A stretch of DNA of 64,000 nt from Actinobacteria bacterium OK074 (GCA_001298575.1 LJCV01000111.1:62001-126000), one strand, 5' to 3'. Counted from the first letter of the stretch, positions 1 through 15,572 are shown. Notes: generated from the sequence alone by a model not told the origin. Made by a program: numbers and translations.

Positions 1-197
1 GGACCCCCAACAACCACCTGGCCTTCGGCCGCGGCCTCCACTTCTGCCTGGGCGCGCCGCTGGCCCGGGTGGAGGGGGCCATCGCCATCGCGGCTCTCAA
101 CAGCCGCTTCCCGGGGCTGAGCCGGGCCGGGGAGCCGAAGCGCCGTCACAACGTACACGTGCGCGGGCTGGCCACGTTGCCCGTCAAGCTCGGCTGA
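1..197 (+). CDS. Cytochrome P450, C-terminal fragment (cut by left edge)
   Basis: Only the last 64 codons are in the window; the reading frame begins at base 3 and ends with TGA at 195-197. The visible part contains the P450 haem-binding loop [15 protein letters not shown], whose cysteine is the fifth haem ligand, followed by the usual C-terminal helix and beta region. The loop closely resembles that of the second P450 at 15569-16726, so the two probably belong to the same bacterial CYP class and pathway. It lies 77 bases upstream of the first NRPS and on the same strand, so it is probably part of the same operon, which therefore extends left of the window. Family assignment is secure; substrate is unknown. 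Confidence 0.9.
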   Translation, partial: TPNNHLAFGRGLHFCLGAPLARVEGAIAIAALNSRFPGLSRAGEPKRRHNVHVRGLATLPVKLG

Positions 198-274
198 TCC
201 CCGAACGCCACCGCACTCGACCGGCCCGCCCGGGCGGGTGCCACCAGTCGTCCTGCCCGGAAGGTAGTGCCCAC

Positions 275-4526
<4,252 letters not shown>

Positions 4527-4534
<8 letters not shown>

Positions 4535-7500
4535 GGAGCTCATCGCGGAACTGCACCGCCGCGGCGTCCGGCTGCGGCTGGTCGAGGACCGCCTCGACGT
4601 GCTGGCCCCGACCGGCACGTTGGACGAGGAACTCCGTGCGGAACTGCGGCTCCACCGGGACTGGCTGATCGGGACGCTCCGCCGCGGCGGAGCGGTGGCC
4701 GAAGGCCCGCCGGCGATCGAGCCCCGGCCCGGGCAACGGTACGAGCCGTTCCCGCTGACCGACATCCAGCACGCGTACTGGGTGGGCCGGCAGACCACGA
4801 TGGAACTGGGCGGCGTGTCCACCCACTTCTACCTCGAACTGGAGCGCGCCGGGCTCGATCCGGCACGGCTGGCCCGGAGCCTGCGCGAGGTCATCGACCG
4901 GCACGACATGCTGCGCGCGGTGATCACGCCGGACGGACGGCAACGGGTTCTGCCGGAGGTGCCCGCCTACGAACTCGCCGTGGCCGACCTGCGGTCGCTG
5001 ACGGCCCCGCACAGGGCGGACGCGCTCGCCCTGATCAAGGACGAGATGGGCCATCAGGTGCGGCCCGCCGACCGTTGGCCGCTGTTCGAGATCCGTGCCT
5101 CGCTGCTGGACGCCGGACGAGTGCGGCTGCACGTCAGCCTGGACCTGCTGATCATGGACGCGTCGAGCCTGTATCTGCTGTTCGACGAATGGCGCCGATG
5201 TTACGAATCCTGTGACGAGCCGGGACGGCCCGGCCCCGCGCCACTCACCCTCTGTTTTCGCGACCATGTGCTGGCCGAGGCCGACCAGCGGGACGACAAC
5301 GCGCACCGCGAGGCGGAGCGGTACTGGATGGCGCGGCTCGACGGCCTGCCGCCCGCGCCCGCACTGCCGCTGGCCGTCGCCCCGGCGGAGATCCAACAGG
5401 CCCGGTTCACCCGCCGGGACGCGATCCTGGACCGGGAGCGGTGGGACCGGATCAAGCAGGCGGCACAGCAACGGGGACTGACCCCGTCGACCGTACTCAT
5501 GACCGCCTTCTCCGACGTCCTGCGGTACTGGTCCGCCCAGCCGGATCTCACGCTCAACCTGACCCTGTTCAACCGGCCGCCGACCCACCCGGAGATCGAC
5601 CGGATCATCGGCGACTTCACCTCGGTGACGATGCTGGCGGCACGGACTGAACCGGAGGACACGTTCCTGGACCGGGCGCGGCGGCTGCAGGGGCAGCTCA
5701 TGGAGGATCTGGAGCACATCGCGTTCAGCGGGGTGCGGGTACTGAGGGAGCTGGCCCGCCGCAGCGGCGGCGGTCCGGCAGCCGGAATGCCAGTCGTCTT
5801 CACCAGTGCCCTGGCCCTGCAGTCCGGCCAGGATCCGGCAGCCGGAATGCGCTTCTTCGGAGACTTCGTGGACGGCATCAGCCAGACCCCGCAGGTGTGG
5901 CTGGACCACCAGGTGAGTGAGCGCGACGGCGACCTAGCCTACAACTGGGACGCGGTCGAGGCGCTCTTCCCCGACGGTCTCCTGGACGACATGCTCACCG
6001 CGTATCGCGCTCTGCTGGAACGGCTGGCCGAGCGTGCGGACGCCTGGGACGGCCCGCAGGCGTCCGTGGAGCTTCCCGCCCGGCAGGCCGAAGAGCGTCG
6101 CCGGGCCAACGACACGTCGGCCGTGCGGCCCGACACCACCCTCGGCGGGCTCGTCGAGGCGAGCGCCGCCCGGCGGCCGGATGCCGTGGCGGTCCTCGCC
6201 GACGACGGCCGACTCAGCTACGGCGACCTGGTGACACGGGCCCGACGCCTGGCCCGGCGCCTGACCGCGCTCGGCGTGACCCCCAACACCCTGGTCGCCG
6301 TCGTGCTGGACAGGGGATGGGAGCAGGTCGCCTCGGTGGTGGGGATCTCCCTGTCCGGCGCCGCCTACCTGCCCATCGACGCCCAGTGGCCGCAGGCCCG
6401 CCGCCGGCAGCTCATCGAGCAGGGCGGTGCCCGCGTGGTGGTCACCTCGGCACGGCTGCGCGACGAGCCGCGATGGCCCGCCGGTCTGCGGACGGTCACC
6501 TTCGAGGACCCGGAAGTGCTCGCCGCCGACGCCGCTCCGCTGCCGACCGGGCGCGCGCCGGACGACCTCGCCTACGTCATCTTCACCTCCGGCTCCACCG
6601 GACAGCCCAAGGGGGTGATGATCGATCACCGCGGCGCCGTGAACACCGTCACCGACATCAACCACCGGTTCGGGATCGGCCCGGACGACCGGGTCCTGGC
6701 ACTGTCGGCGCTGAGCTTCGACCTCTCCGTGTACGACGTCTTCGGCACCCTGGCCGCGGGCGGCACCGTCGTCGTACCGGCCGCCGACGAGGCCCACGAC
6801 CCGGCGCACTGGACGGAGTTGGTCCGCCGCCACGGGGTGACGGTGTGGAACTCCGTCCCCGCACTGCTACAGGCATGGCTGGACGCGGGCGGGCCGGCCA
6901 CGGACAGTCCCGGGCCGCGCCTGTTCCTCCTCAGCGGCGACTGGATCGCGGTGTCACTGCCCGACGCCGCCCGCGCCCACTGCCCGGACGCACGGGTGAT
7001 CAGCCTCGGCGGGGCCACCGAGGCGTCGATCTGGTCGGTGTGCTTCCCGATCGGCGAGGTGCCCGCGCACTGGACGAGCATCCCGTACGGCAAACCGCTC
7101 GCGAACCAGACACTCCAGGTGTACGACGCGCAACTGCGCCCGTGCCCGGTCTGGACGACGGGCGAGATCCATCTGGGCGGGACCGGCGTCGCGCAGGGGT
7201 ACTGGGCCGACCCGGACCGCACCGCCGAGCGTTTCGTCATCCATCCGCGGACCGGCGAACGGCTCTACCGCACCGGCGATCTCGGCCGGTACCTGCCCGG
7301 CGGCGACATCGAGTTCCTCGGCCGGGCGGACCATCAGGTCAAGATCAATGGATACCGCATCGAACTGGGCGAAATCGCCGCCGCCCTGCGCAGCCTGCCC
7401 GCGGTCGACGAGGCGCTGGCCGCCGTCGGCACCAACCCGGGGACCGGTCGGCGGCAGCTGATCGCCTATGTCGTGTCCGCCGACGAGCCCGGCCCCGGCG

Positions 7501-9086
7501 ACGCGGGAACAGCTCCGCGCGACGACGGCCGCGCCTGGTCCGGACTCGTCGAGGAGGGAGAGCAGGCGTGCCGCGGCCACGTCCCGGAACTGGCCGCGGA
7601 GCTGGCCGGGTACGAGAACGTCTGGCGGGCCATGGAGCAGTTGTGCGCGCTGGTCATGGCGCGGACCCTGGCGCGCCTGGGCGTCTTCACCACCCCCGGG
7701 GACACCGTCACCGCCGAACAGCTGGTGACACGCTGCGGCCTGAAACCCCTGTACGGCGGCCTCGTCGACCAGTGGCTGTCCGTGCTGGCCGAGGCCGGTG
7801 TGCTCGAACCGGCCGACCCGGCCGGCGCCTACCGCGCCGGACGGCCGCTCGTTCCCGAGGACGTGGAGCACCGGACCCGGCAGCGCATCGCGGCCCTCGA
7901 CGCCTTCACCACCCACCGCGCGCTGATCGACTACGTCCTCAGCTGCGCCGACCACCAGGTCGAGCTGCTGACCGGTGGGACGAACCCCCTGGAGTTGCTG
8001 CTGCCCGGCGGCGACTGGCGGGTGACCGAAGCGCTCTACGCCGCCAACCCGGTGTCGCGGCTGCAGAACCTCGTCGCCGCCCACGTCGTCCGCTCCTTCG
8101 TGGACCGTTCACCGCGATCCCTGGTGCGGATCCTCGAAGTCGGTGCCGGAACGGGCGCGACCTCCGCGCAGGTGCTGTCCTCACTGCCCGCCGACCGGGT
8201 CCGGTACCGCTTCACGGACGTGTCCTCGTTCTTCACCGAGCGGGCCCGGAAGACCTTCGCGGGCCACCCCTTCGTCGAGTACGGAGTCCTGGACATCGAC
8301 CGGGACCCGGCCGGCCAGGGAAACCCGCCGGACTCGGCCGATGTCGTCGTCGCGGCCAACGTGCTGCACGACGCCAAGGACCTGCCCACCACTCTGCGTC
8401 ATCTGCGCTCGGTGCTGGCCCCCGGCGGACTGCTCGTGCTCGTCGAGGGCACCGAGAACTCGTTGCTGCAAATGGTGACCGTCGGTTTCATCGAGGGCTT
8501 CACCCACCACGAGGGCCGGCGCCGACTCCCGCTGCTGTCGGCCGGACAGTGGCAGGAGCGCCTGCACGCCGCCGGATTCCCGGCATTCGCCGCGATACCG
8601 GAGGCCGGACCGGTGAGCACCGCGATGCCCCAGCAGGTTCTGCTGGCCGGGGCGGTCACCGGCCGGCAGGGCTTCGCCCCGGACACCCTGCGCAAGGATC
8701 TGGAGACCCTGCTTCCCGACTACATGGTGCCGCACCACTATCTCCGGCTGGACCGGCTGCCACTCAGCCCGAACGGCAAGATCGACCGGGCGGCCCTGCC
8801 GTCACCGTGGCGCGCGACGGAGCCGGCCGAGCACGTCGCCCCCCGGGGTGGCCTGGAGGAGCGGCTGCTCCTCATCTGGCAAGAGGCCCTGAAACGGGAC
8901 GACTTCGGGGTCGAGGACGACTTCTTCGAACTCGGCGGCGACTCACTGCACGCGTTGCAGATCCTCGGCAGGCTGCGCGACGACCTCGGGGTGCGGGAGA
9001 ACGCGGACGACGGACTGCAGATCCTGTTCAACAGCCCGACGGTCCGGGAGCTGGCCCGGGCACTGGACGAACGGCCGCAGCGGTGA
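4527..9086 (+). CDS. NRPS module TubC-Cy-A(Cys, with embedded methyltransferase)-PCP
   Basis: A 1,519-aa NRPS. ATG 4527 follows GGGGAG and overlaps the previous gene. Domains: TubC-like docking (1-55), heterocyclisation domain (73-510), adenylation domain (535-980 and 1382-1428) split by a SAM-dependent methyltransferase (about 1005-1370, motif ILEVGAGTGATS at about 1202), and PCP (1442-1515, GGDSL). The Cy domain is canonical: D206-LLIM-D211, IIGDFTSV, and PQVWLDHQ. The A code D-L-Y-N-L-S-L-I-W again indicates cysteine. A methyltransferase placed between A8 and A9 is the layout of yersiniabactin/pyochelin-family synthetases and of alpha-methylcysteine-forming modules. The expected product is a thiazoline, probably methylated at C-alpha; C- versus N-methylation cannot be decided by eye. 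There is no TE or E domain, so the chain must pass to another protein. This is the only Cy domain in the cluster that looks fully active. Confidence 0.94.
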
Positions 9087-10630
9087 CGCCCGTGCGGGAC
9101 AGCGCGGTGTCCGAGAGCTGGGACGACGTGATCGTCGGTGCCGGCTCCTGCGGCGCCGTCGTGGCCGCACGCCTCGCCGCCCGCAAGGACCGACGCGTCC
9201 TGCTGCTGGAAGCGGGTTCCGACCAGCCCGGCCACCGGACCGGCCAGGCTCTCGGGGTGCCCTCCCTGTCGGGCAGCAACTGGGACTACTCCGCCCTGCT
9301 GGACGGCGGTTCCGGCAGCAGGAGCTTTCCGTACCGCGTCGGCAGGACGGTCGGCGGCTCCTCGGCAGTGAACGGGGCGATCGCACTGCGCGGACTGCCG
9401 GCCGACTTCGACGGCTGGGCCGCCGCCGGCAACCCCGTGTGGTCGTGGGACCGGGTCCTGCCCCACTTCACCGCGATCGAGGCGGACGGCGACATGGGCG
9501 GACCGGACCATGGCAAGGACGGGCCGGTGCCGATCCGGCGGCCGACGCCCGGGGAGTTCGACCCGGTGGCCGACGGCTTCGTCCGGGCCTGCCGCGACCT
9601 GGGCGTACCGGAGCTGCCGGATCTCAACGCCGGTGACGACGTCGGCGTGGGGCCGGTGCCGAGCAACCGCCTGGGCACCCACCGCATGTCGACGGCCGAC
9701 ACTCACCTGCGCCGGGCCGACCGCCCCGCCAACCTCGCCCTGTGGCAGCACTGCGAGGTCGCCCGGCTGCTGCTGAGCGGCCGGCGGGTCGTCGGGGTGG
9801 AGGCGGTGCGCGACGGCCGGCCCTGCCGGGTGTCCGCGGACCGGGTCACGCTGTGCGCCGGGGCCGTCAACACCCCACTCGTCCTCCAGCGTTCGGGCAT
9901 CGGGGACGGGCGGTGGCTGGCCGCCCTCGGCATCCCGGCCGTGGTCGACCTGCCCGGCGTCGGGCGGAACCTGACCGACCATCCCGCCGTGGCCATCTGG
10001 GCGGAGGGCCGTCCCGGTGTCAGCCGCCCCGACAGCATCTGTCATCAGGTCATGGCCCGGGTGGCCAGCGGTCCTGGACGGCCCGACCTGTTGCTGTTCC
10101 TGGCCGGCAACGTACCCACGGAGGGGATACCCGTGGTGGGCGCCGTCATGGCCGGCAAACCCGCGGTGGTGCTCTCCGCCGTGCTCGGCACCCCCGCGTC
10201 ACGGGGCACAGTCCGGCTGCGCGACACGAGGTCCGGGACCGGGCCGGTCATCGACCTCGCCCTGGCGACCGACCCCGCGGACGTGGACCGGCTCGTGTCC
10301 GGCACCCGGCTGGCCTGGTCGGTAGCGCGTTCCGGGGCGCTGTCCGCGCAGACCCGGAAGGCGATGCTCTGGACCGACCGGCTGGTGGCCGACGACACCC
10401 TGTTGCGGAGCGCCGTCACCAGGTTCGCCCGACCGCTGTGGCATCCGGTCGGCACCGCGCGGATGGGACCGCCGTCCGACCCGTCGTCCGTGGTGGACCA
10501 GTACTGCCGGGTGCACGGACTGGACGGCCTCTGGGTGGTGGACGCCTCGGTGATGCCGTCGATACCGGCGGCGCCGACCCATCTGACCTGCGTCATGCTC
10601 GCGGAGAGGGCAGCGGAATGGATCGGCTAG
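9083..10630 (+). CDS. GMC-family FAD-dependent oxidoreductase
   Basis: A 515-aa flavoprotein whose GTG start (9083) overlaps the preceding stop as GTGA, implying translational coupling; an in-frame GTG at 9092 is an alternative. The N-terminal Rossmann motif IVGAGSCG (residues 17-24) and the GRTVGGSSAVNGA segment (about 87-100) bind FAD. Near the C-terminus WHPVGTARMG supplies the catalytic histidine (H454), followed by DASVMPSIPAAPTHLT, where the second active-site position reads H rather than the commoner N. GMC enzymes oxidise alcohols to aldehydes or ketones (choline dehydrogenase, glucose oxidase type). Sitting between the Cys modules it probably tailors the NRPS-PKS product, for example an alcohol released from the chain or a thiazoline ring; the actual substrate is unknown. 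Confidence 0.9.
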   Translation: MTPVRDSAVSESWDDVIVGAGSCGAVVAARLAARKDRRVLLLEAGSDQPGHRTGQALGVPSLSGSNWDYSALLDGGSGSRSFPYRVGRTVGGSSAVNGAIALRGLPADFDGWAAAGNPVWSWDRVLPHFTAIEADGDMGGPDHGKDGPVPIRRPTPGEFDPVADGFVRACRDLGVPELPDLNAGDDVGVGPVPSNRLGTHRMSTADTHLRRADRPANLALWQHCEVARLLLSGRRVVGVEAVRDGRPCRVSADRVTLCAGAVNTPLVLQRSGIGDGRWLAALGIPAVVDLPGVGRNLTDHPAVAIWAEGRPGVSRPDSICHQVMARVASGPGRPDLLLFLAGNVPTEGIPVVGAVMAGKPAVVLSAVLGTPASRGTVRLRDTRSGTGPVIDLALATDPADVDRLVSGTRLAWSVARSGALSAQTRKAMLWTDRLVADDTLLRSAVTRFARPLWHPVGTARMGPPSDPSSVVDQYCRVHGLDGLWVVDASVMPSIPAAPTHLTCVMLAERAAEWIG

Positions 10631-11520
10631 GACCAGGCCGGACGGCCTTCGAGGACCGGTTCGCTCTCGCGCCCCGGCCTCAGCTGGACATGCTCCCGGC
10701 CGAACCGGCCGGAGACCGTCCTCGTACCGGGGAGTCCCTCCGGGCAGCGACCCGGAAGCCGGGCCCGTGGGCCGTGCGGTGGCATCCGGCGCCGCAAGCC
10801 CGCCTGCGCCTGTTCTGTCTGCCCCACGCGGGCGGCGGAGCCGCCGTGTACCAGCAGTGGGCGCGGCGGCTGGCGCCCGCCGTCGAGGTCGTCGCGATCC
10901 GGCTGCCCGGCCGGGAGAGCCGGCTGGACGAACCGCCGCTGCGCCGGGTGCCGGACATCGTCGCCGCCCTGACGGCCGACGTCGGGCCGTGGCTGGACCG
11001 GCCGCACGCCTGGTTCGGGCACAGCCTCGGCGCGCTGATCGCCTTCGAGATGTGCCGGGCCCTGGATCGGGCGGGACTGCCCGCGCCGGTGGGCCTGCTG
11101 GTGTCCGGCCGGCCGGCGGCCCATCTGACGGTTCCCGAGCGCCCGGTGCACCGGGCACCGCTGCCCGAGTTCCTGGACCGGCTGCGGGAGCTGAACGGAA
11201 CACCGCCGGAGATACTCGCGGACCGCACGGCGCTCGCCGCCCTGTTGCCGATGCTGCGGGCCGACTTCACCGCGGTGGAGACGTACGCCTATCAGCCCGC
11301 GCCACCGCTGAACTGCCCGATCTCGGCCTTCGGCGGCTTCGACGACCCGTTCGCCGCCCGGTCGGATCTCGACGCATGGCGCGTCCACACCAACGGGCGC
11401 TGCACCGTGCGCATGTTCGGCGGGGACCACTTCTATCTGCACCGGTCGCCCGAACCGGTGCTGTCGGTCGTCGCCGACGATCTCCGCGCCCTCTCCGACG
11501 GCCCGAGGAGGTCTTCATGA
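10618..11520 (+). CDS. Type II thioesterase
   Basis: A 300-aa alpha/beta hydrolase of the stand-alone editing thioesterase family. It has LFCLPHAGGGAAVYQQW, the nucleophile elbow GHSLG (serine 136) and the C-terminal GGDHFYLH with the catalytic histidine. Family members hydrolyse misprimed acyl groups from PCP/ACP domains. ATG 10618 lies inside the end of the GMC gene (13-bp overlap). This gives about 50 extra N-terminal residues compared with the usual 240-260 aa, so an internal GTG further downstream may be the true start. It overlaps the next NRPS by ATGA. Two NRPS proteins nearby already carry their own TE domains, which makes a housekeeping role more likely than product release. Confidence 0.9.
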   Translation: MDRLGPGRTAFEDRFALAPRPQLDMLPAEPAGDRPRTGESLRAATRKPGPWAVRWHPAPQARLRLFCLPHAGGGAAVYQQWARRLAPAVEVVAIRLPGRESRLDEPPLRRVPDIVAALTADVGPWLDRPHAWFGHSLGALIAFEMCRALDRAGLPAPVGLLVSGRPAAHLTVPERPVHRAPLPEFLDRLRELNGTPPEILADRTALAALLPMLRADFTAVETYAYQPAPPLNCPISAFGGFDDPFAARSDLDAWRVHTNGRCTVRMFGGDHFYLHRSPEPVLSVVADDLRALSDGPRRSS

Positions 11521-14500
11521 CCGACGTCCCGGAATCGGCCACCGCCCCGTTCCCGCTGACGGATCTTCAGGAGGCGTATCTGGTCGGCATGAGCCGGCTG
11601 ATCGAACTCGGCGGCTTCCGGCCGAACTACTACGTCGAACTGGAGGTCACCGACCTGGATCCGGCCCGGGCCGAGGCCGCGCTGCACCGCCTGGTCCAGC
11701 GGCACGAACAGCTGCGTACCGTGGTGCTCGCCGAGGGCGGGCAGCGGGTGCTCGCGCGGCCAAAGCCGTACCGGCCGCCCGTGGTGGATCTGACCCGGGT
11801 GAGCCCGAAGGAGCGGGACGAGGCGCTGCGGAGCACCCGCACCCGGATGCGCGACGAGGGGGTCGACCCCACCCGCTGGCCGCTGTTCGAGGTGTGTGTC
11901 CACCGGACCGGACCGCGGCACACCCGAGTCCACATCGCGCTGAGCCTGCTGCTCCTGGACGGTCGAGGCATCCGCCGGCTGGTGAGGGAATGGCAGGAGT
12001 TGTATCGGGATCCGGCCGCGGTGCCGCCGTCGGCCGGGGTGACCTACCGGGAGGCGCGGCTGGCCCTGCTGGCCGACGAGGACACCGACGCGCACCGGGA
12101 GCACCGGCGCTACTGGTCCGCCCGGCTGGACACCCTGCCCGGACCGCCCGCCCTCCCCCTGGCCGTGCCCCTCGGACAGATCGATCCGGTGCGGTTCACC
12201 CGGCGCAGTTGCCGGATCGCCCCGGAGCGGTGGCGGCGGCTGCGCACCGAGTTCGGCCGGCGTCGCGTACTGCCGACGTCCGCGCTGCTGCACGTGTTCG
12301 CCGAGGTGCTCGGGGCCTGGGCCACCGATCCGCACTTCAGCGTCAACGTCCTGCACCAGACCTGGGCCGCCGGCCACCCCGAATGGTCCGCGACGGTGGG
12401 CCAGTTCGGCGCGACCCTGCCGCTGGAGACGGACCTGGGCGGCGACGCCGACTTCTGGGCTCGCGGACAGCGGGTGCAGCGGCAGCTGTGGAAGGACCTG
12501 CCGCACGCCGGCGTGAGCGCGGTCCGGGTGATGCGCGAGTCGGCCACCCGGCGCGGCTGGACCTCGCGGGCCGCGCTTCCGTACGTCTTCACCAGCATGC
12601 TGGCCTCGGGCCCGGACTCCCCTCCTGGTGCCGAGCGGGCCGTCCTGCCGTGCCGGATCGTGGACAGCGCCCTGCGCACACCGCAGGTGCTCATCGACAA
12701 CCAGGTCCAGGACACTCCGGACGGAGGCGTGGAGTGTGTGTGGGACGTCGTGGACGACGCGTTCCCGCCCGGCCTTCCGGACGCCATGTTCGATGCGTAC
12801 CGGGAGTTGCTGGAGTCCCTGGCCGGACGCGGCGGGGACGACGCCCTCCCGGAGCCGGTGCCCGGCGGACATCGCGCCCTCGTCGAGCGGGTGAACCGGA
12901 CGGCCGTGCCCCTGCCGCCGGAACGTCTGGAGGACGGTTTCCTGCGCCGGGCCGCCGCCGGGCCGGACGCCGTGGCGCTGGTGACCCCGGACCGGGAGAT
13001 GACGTACGGAGAACTGGAGCGCGCCTCCCGGGCACTCGCCCGCGAGTTGCGCGAACGCGGTGTGGGCCGCGAGGACGTGGTGCCGGTGGTGATGTCCAAG
13101 GGCTGGGAACAAGTGGTGGCCGTGCTGGGGGTGTTGCGCGCCGGGGCCGCGTACTGCCCGGTCGACGCCGCACTGCCCGCGGAGCGGATACGCCACCTGA
13201 TCGGCGCGTGCACGGTCGCGTTCGCGCTCACCCGGCGCGAGGGCGGATCCGTGCCCGGTGCGGTCGCGATGCCTGTGGACGAAAACGCTGAGGCCACCGA
13301 GGACACCGGGGCCACCGGGGACGCCGGCCCGGGTCACCTGCCCGACCGGCCGGGCGGTGCGTCGGATCTGGCGTACGTGATCCACACGTCGGGCTCCACC
13401 GGGCAGCCCAAGGGGGTCGAGATCGAGCACCGGGGCGCCGTCAACACGATCCTCGACGTCAACCGGCGGATCGGACTCGGGCCCGCCGACCGGGTGTTCG
13501 GGATCTCCTCGCTGAGTTTCGACCTGTCCGTCTGGGATGTCTTCGGAACGCTGGCCGCCGGAGCCGCCCTGGTCCTGCCGGAGGCGACGCCGCGGCCCGA
13601 TCCGGTCGGCTGGGCCGGGCTGGCACGGCGATGCGGTGTCACCGTGTGGAACTCGGTGCCCGCGCTGGCCGAGATGCTGGTGGAGGTCGTCGCGCGGCTG
13701 CCGGAGCCGGAGTCCGAGCCGGACCCGCCGCCGGTCCGTGCCTTCCTGCTCAGCGGTGACTGGATCCCGCCCGCACTGGCCGCACGGTTGCGTGGAACGT
13801 GGCCCGGCGTGCGCATCGTCGCGATGGGCGGTGCGACGGAGGCATCCATCTGGTCCAACGCGTACGAGGTCGGTGAGATCGACCCCGCCTGGCGCGGCGT
13901 CCCGTACGGCCGTCCACTGGCCAACCAGACCATGCGGATCCTCGACCACCGGATGGCGGTCCGTCCGCCGTGGGCGGTCGGCCGCATCCACATCGGCGGG
14001 GCGGGGCTCGCCCGCGGATACCGGGGGGACCCGGAGCGCACCGCCGAGCGGTTCGTCCGGCACCCGCGCACCGGCGAACGGCTGTACTGGACCGGCGACC
14101 TGGGCCGGTACTGGCCGGACGGCACGATCGAGTTCCTCGGGCGCGAGGACCGCCAGTTGAAGATCCACGGTTTCCGGGTCGAACCCGGCGAGGTGGAGGC
14201 GGTGCTGCGCGGCCATCCGGCGGTGAGCGACTGCGTGGTCTGCGCCGAGGGTGTGCCCGGGGGCGCCCGACGGCTCGTGGCGATCGCCGTGCCGGGGCAG
14301 CCGGACCCTCCGGACGCCGCGGCGCTGCTGGACCACCTGCGTGCACGCCTGCCGCACTACATGGTTCCGGGCCGACTGCACCTCGTGCCCACGCTGCCGC
14401 TGACCGCCAACGGAAAGGTCGACGTGGCCGCCGCTCTGGCGGCGGTGTCCGCCGCGCCCCGTGCGCGGGGCGGCGCGAGCGCGACGGACAGGGCCGCCGA

Positions 14501-15572
14501 GCCGGAAGGGGCGGACGACCGGCAGGTCAAACAGCTGTCCGAGCTGTGGGCGGAACTGCTCGCGGTGGCCCGTGTCGGTCCGGACGACGACTTCTTCGCC
14601 CTCGGCGGCAATTCGCTGCTCGCGCTGCGGCTGGTCAACCGGGTCCGCACCGAACTGGGTGTCGATCTCCCCTTCGGCCGGATCTTCGAGACACCCACCG
14701 TACGGACACTGGCCGCTGCCGTGCGCCGCGGCGAACGGGACACGGCCGGCGTGGTCACGCTGGCCGAGGGCACTGGGCCGGAGCTGTTCCTCTTCCACCC
14801 GGTGGGCGGATCGGTGGCCGCCTACGTGCCGCTGGCCCGCGCCTGGGGCGGTCCCGTACGGGCGTTCCAGAGCCGGGCACTGACCGACCGGTCAGGCGGC
14901 GCCCCGCCCGCGGACCTGGCCGGGATGGCCGCCGGGTACCGCCGGGAGTTGCAGCGCCTGGTTCCGAACGGGCCTTGTGTGCTGGGCGGTTGGTCGATGG
15001 GCGGAGTCCTCGCCCACGAGGTCGCCCGGCAGCTGGCCGAACGGGGCCGACGGGCCTACCCGTTCCTGATCGACAGCGATCCACGGCATCGCGCCCCCGC
15101 CACCGAGGCGGCCCGGCACCTCGAATTCCTCCGTGACCTGGCCGGCGGACGACTGTCCGAAACCGCCGACACCGCGCTGTCGGCGGCAGGGCCCGGGGAA
15201 CTGGCCCGGCTGGGCCGGGATCTCGCGGTCGCGGCGCGGCTGCTGCCGCCGGAGGTCGGGACAGCCGAGTACGCGCGACTGGCCGCGGTACACGCGGCCA
15301 ACCTGGCGGCACTCGCCGGGCACCGGCCCGGCCGGTTCGACGGCCCGGCGCTGCTGTTGGCCGCCGGGCAGACCGACCGGCCCGATCCGGTCCCCGCGTG
15401 GCGGGCGGTGTGCCGTGACCTCACCGCGCGGGTCTGGCCGTGCGACCACTACTCGATCATCGCCGGCAGTCGGCCGACCGCCGTCGCCGGCGAGGTGCGG
15501 GCCTGGCTCGCCGGGCTCGGGGTGCGGACGGACCTGCCGCCGACGCCCGCGGAGAAGGAGGAGATCTCGTGA
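11517..15572 (+). CDS. NRPS module Cy(degenerate)-A(Cys-like)-PCP-TE
   Basis: A 1,351-aa NRPS. ATG 11517 follows GAGGAG and overlaps the previous stop. Unlike the other two it lacks a TubC docking domain and begins at the Cy domain (8-460). The A domain (475-975; HTSGSTGQPKG at about 620) has code D-L-W-N-L-S-M-I-W-K, two positions from the cysteine code. A PCP follows (about 1005-1075, serine 1033 in GGNSLLA), then a TE (1085-1345, GWSMGG at about 1160, CDHYSII near the end). In the Cy domain the DxxxxD motif reads SLLLLD, with the first Asp replaced by Ser, and GDFT is replaced by GQFGAT. The late PQV motif (TPQVLIDNQV) and FTSML are retained, so this domain is less eroded than the one at 275-4534. 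It is the second cysteine module with its own TE. How three separate Cys modules divide the work is not evident. Confidence 0.92.
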   Translation: MTDVPESATAPFPLTDLQEAYLVGMSRLIELGGFRPNYYVELEVTDLDPARAEAALHRLVQRHEQLRTVVLAEGGQRVLARPKPYRPPVVDLTRVSPKERDEALRSTRTRMRDEGVDPTRWPLFEVCVHRTGPRHTRVHIALSLLLLDGRGIRRLVREWQELYRDPAAVPPSAGVTYREARLALLADEDTDAHREHRRYWSARLDTLPGPPALPLAVPLGQIDPVRFTRRSCRIAPERWRRLRTEFGRRRVLPTSALLHVFAEVLGAWATDPHFSVNVLHQTWAAGHPEWSATVGQFGATLPLETDLGGDADFWARGQRVQRQLWKDLPHAGVSAVRVMRESATRRGWTSRAALPYVFTSMLASGPDSPPGAERAVLPCRIVDSALRTPQVLIDNQVQDTPDGGVECVWDVVDDAFPPGLPDAMFDAYRELLESLAGRGGDDALPEPVPGGHRALVERVNRTAVPLPPERLEDGFLRRAAAGPDAVALVTPDREMTYGELERASRALARELRERGVGREDVVPVVMSKGWEQVVAVLGVLRAGAAYCPVDAALPAERIRHLIGACTVAFALTRREGGSVPGAVAMPVDENAEATEDTGATGDAGPGHLPDRPGGASDLAYVIHTSGSTGQPKGVEIEHRGAVNTILDVNRRIGLGPADRVFGISSLSFDLSVWDVFGTLAAGAALVLPEATPRPDPVGWAGLARRCGVTVWNSVPALAEMLVEVVARLPEPESEPDPPPVRAFLLSGDWIPPALAARLRGTWPGVRIVAMGGATEASIWSNAYEVGEIDPAWRGVPYGRPLANQTMRILDHRMAVRPPWAVGRIHIGGAGLARGYRGDPERTAERFVRHPRTGERLYWTGDLGRYWPDGTIEFLGREDRQLKIHGFRVEPGEVEAVLRGHPAVSDCVVCAEGVPGGARRLVAIAVPGQPDPPDAAALLDHLRARLPHYMVPGRLHLVPTLPLTANGKVDVAAALAAVSAAPRARGGASATDRAAEPEGADDRQVKQLSELWAELLAVARVGPDDDFFALGGNSLLALRLVNRVRTELGVDLPFGRIFETPTVRTLAAAVRRGERDTAGVVTLAEGTGPELFLFHPVGGSVAAYVPLARAWGGPVRAFQSRALTDRSGGAPPADLAGMAAGYRRELQRLVPNGPCVLGGWSMGGVLAHEVARQLAERGRRAYPFLIDSDPRHRAPATEAARHLEFLRDLAGGRLSETADTALSAAGPGELARLGRDLAVAARLLPPEVGTAEYARLAAVHAANLAALAGHRPGRFDGPALLLAAGQTDRPDPVPAWRAVCRDLTARVWPCDHYSIIAGSRPTAVAGEVRAWLAGLGVRTDLPPTPAEKEEIS

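Noticed and set aside
5786..5849. Short duplicated sequence CCGGCAGCCGGAATGC in the second NRPS
   Set aside because: It encodes PAAGM twice within a variable part of the Cy domain without shifting frame; probably a chance or slippage duplication with no functional sign.
6317..9082. Long plus-strand frame upstream of the GMC gene in the same frame
   Set aside because: It overlaps the NRPS coding frame, is Arg/Pro/Gly-rich, and shows no motifs until the GMC Rossmann fold begins after GTG 9083.
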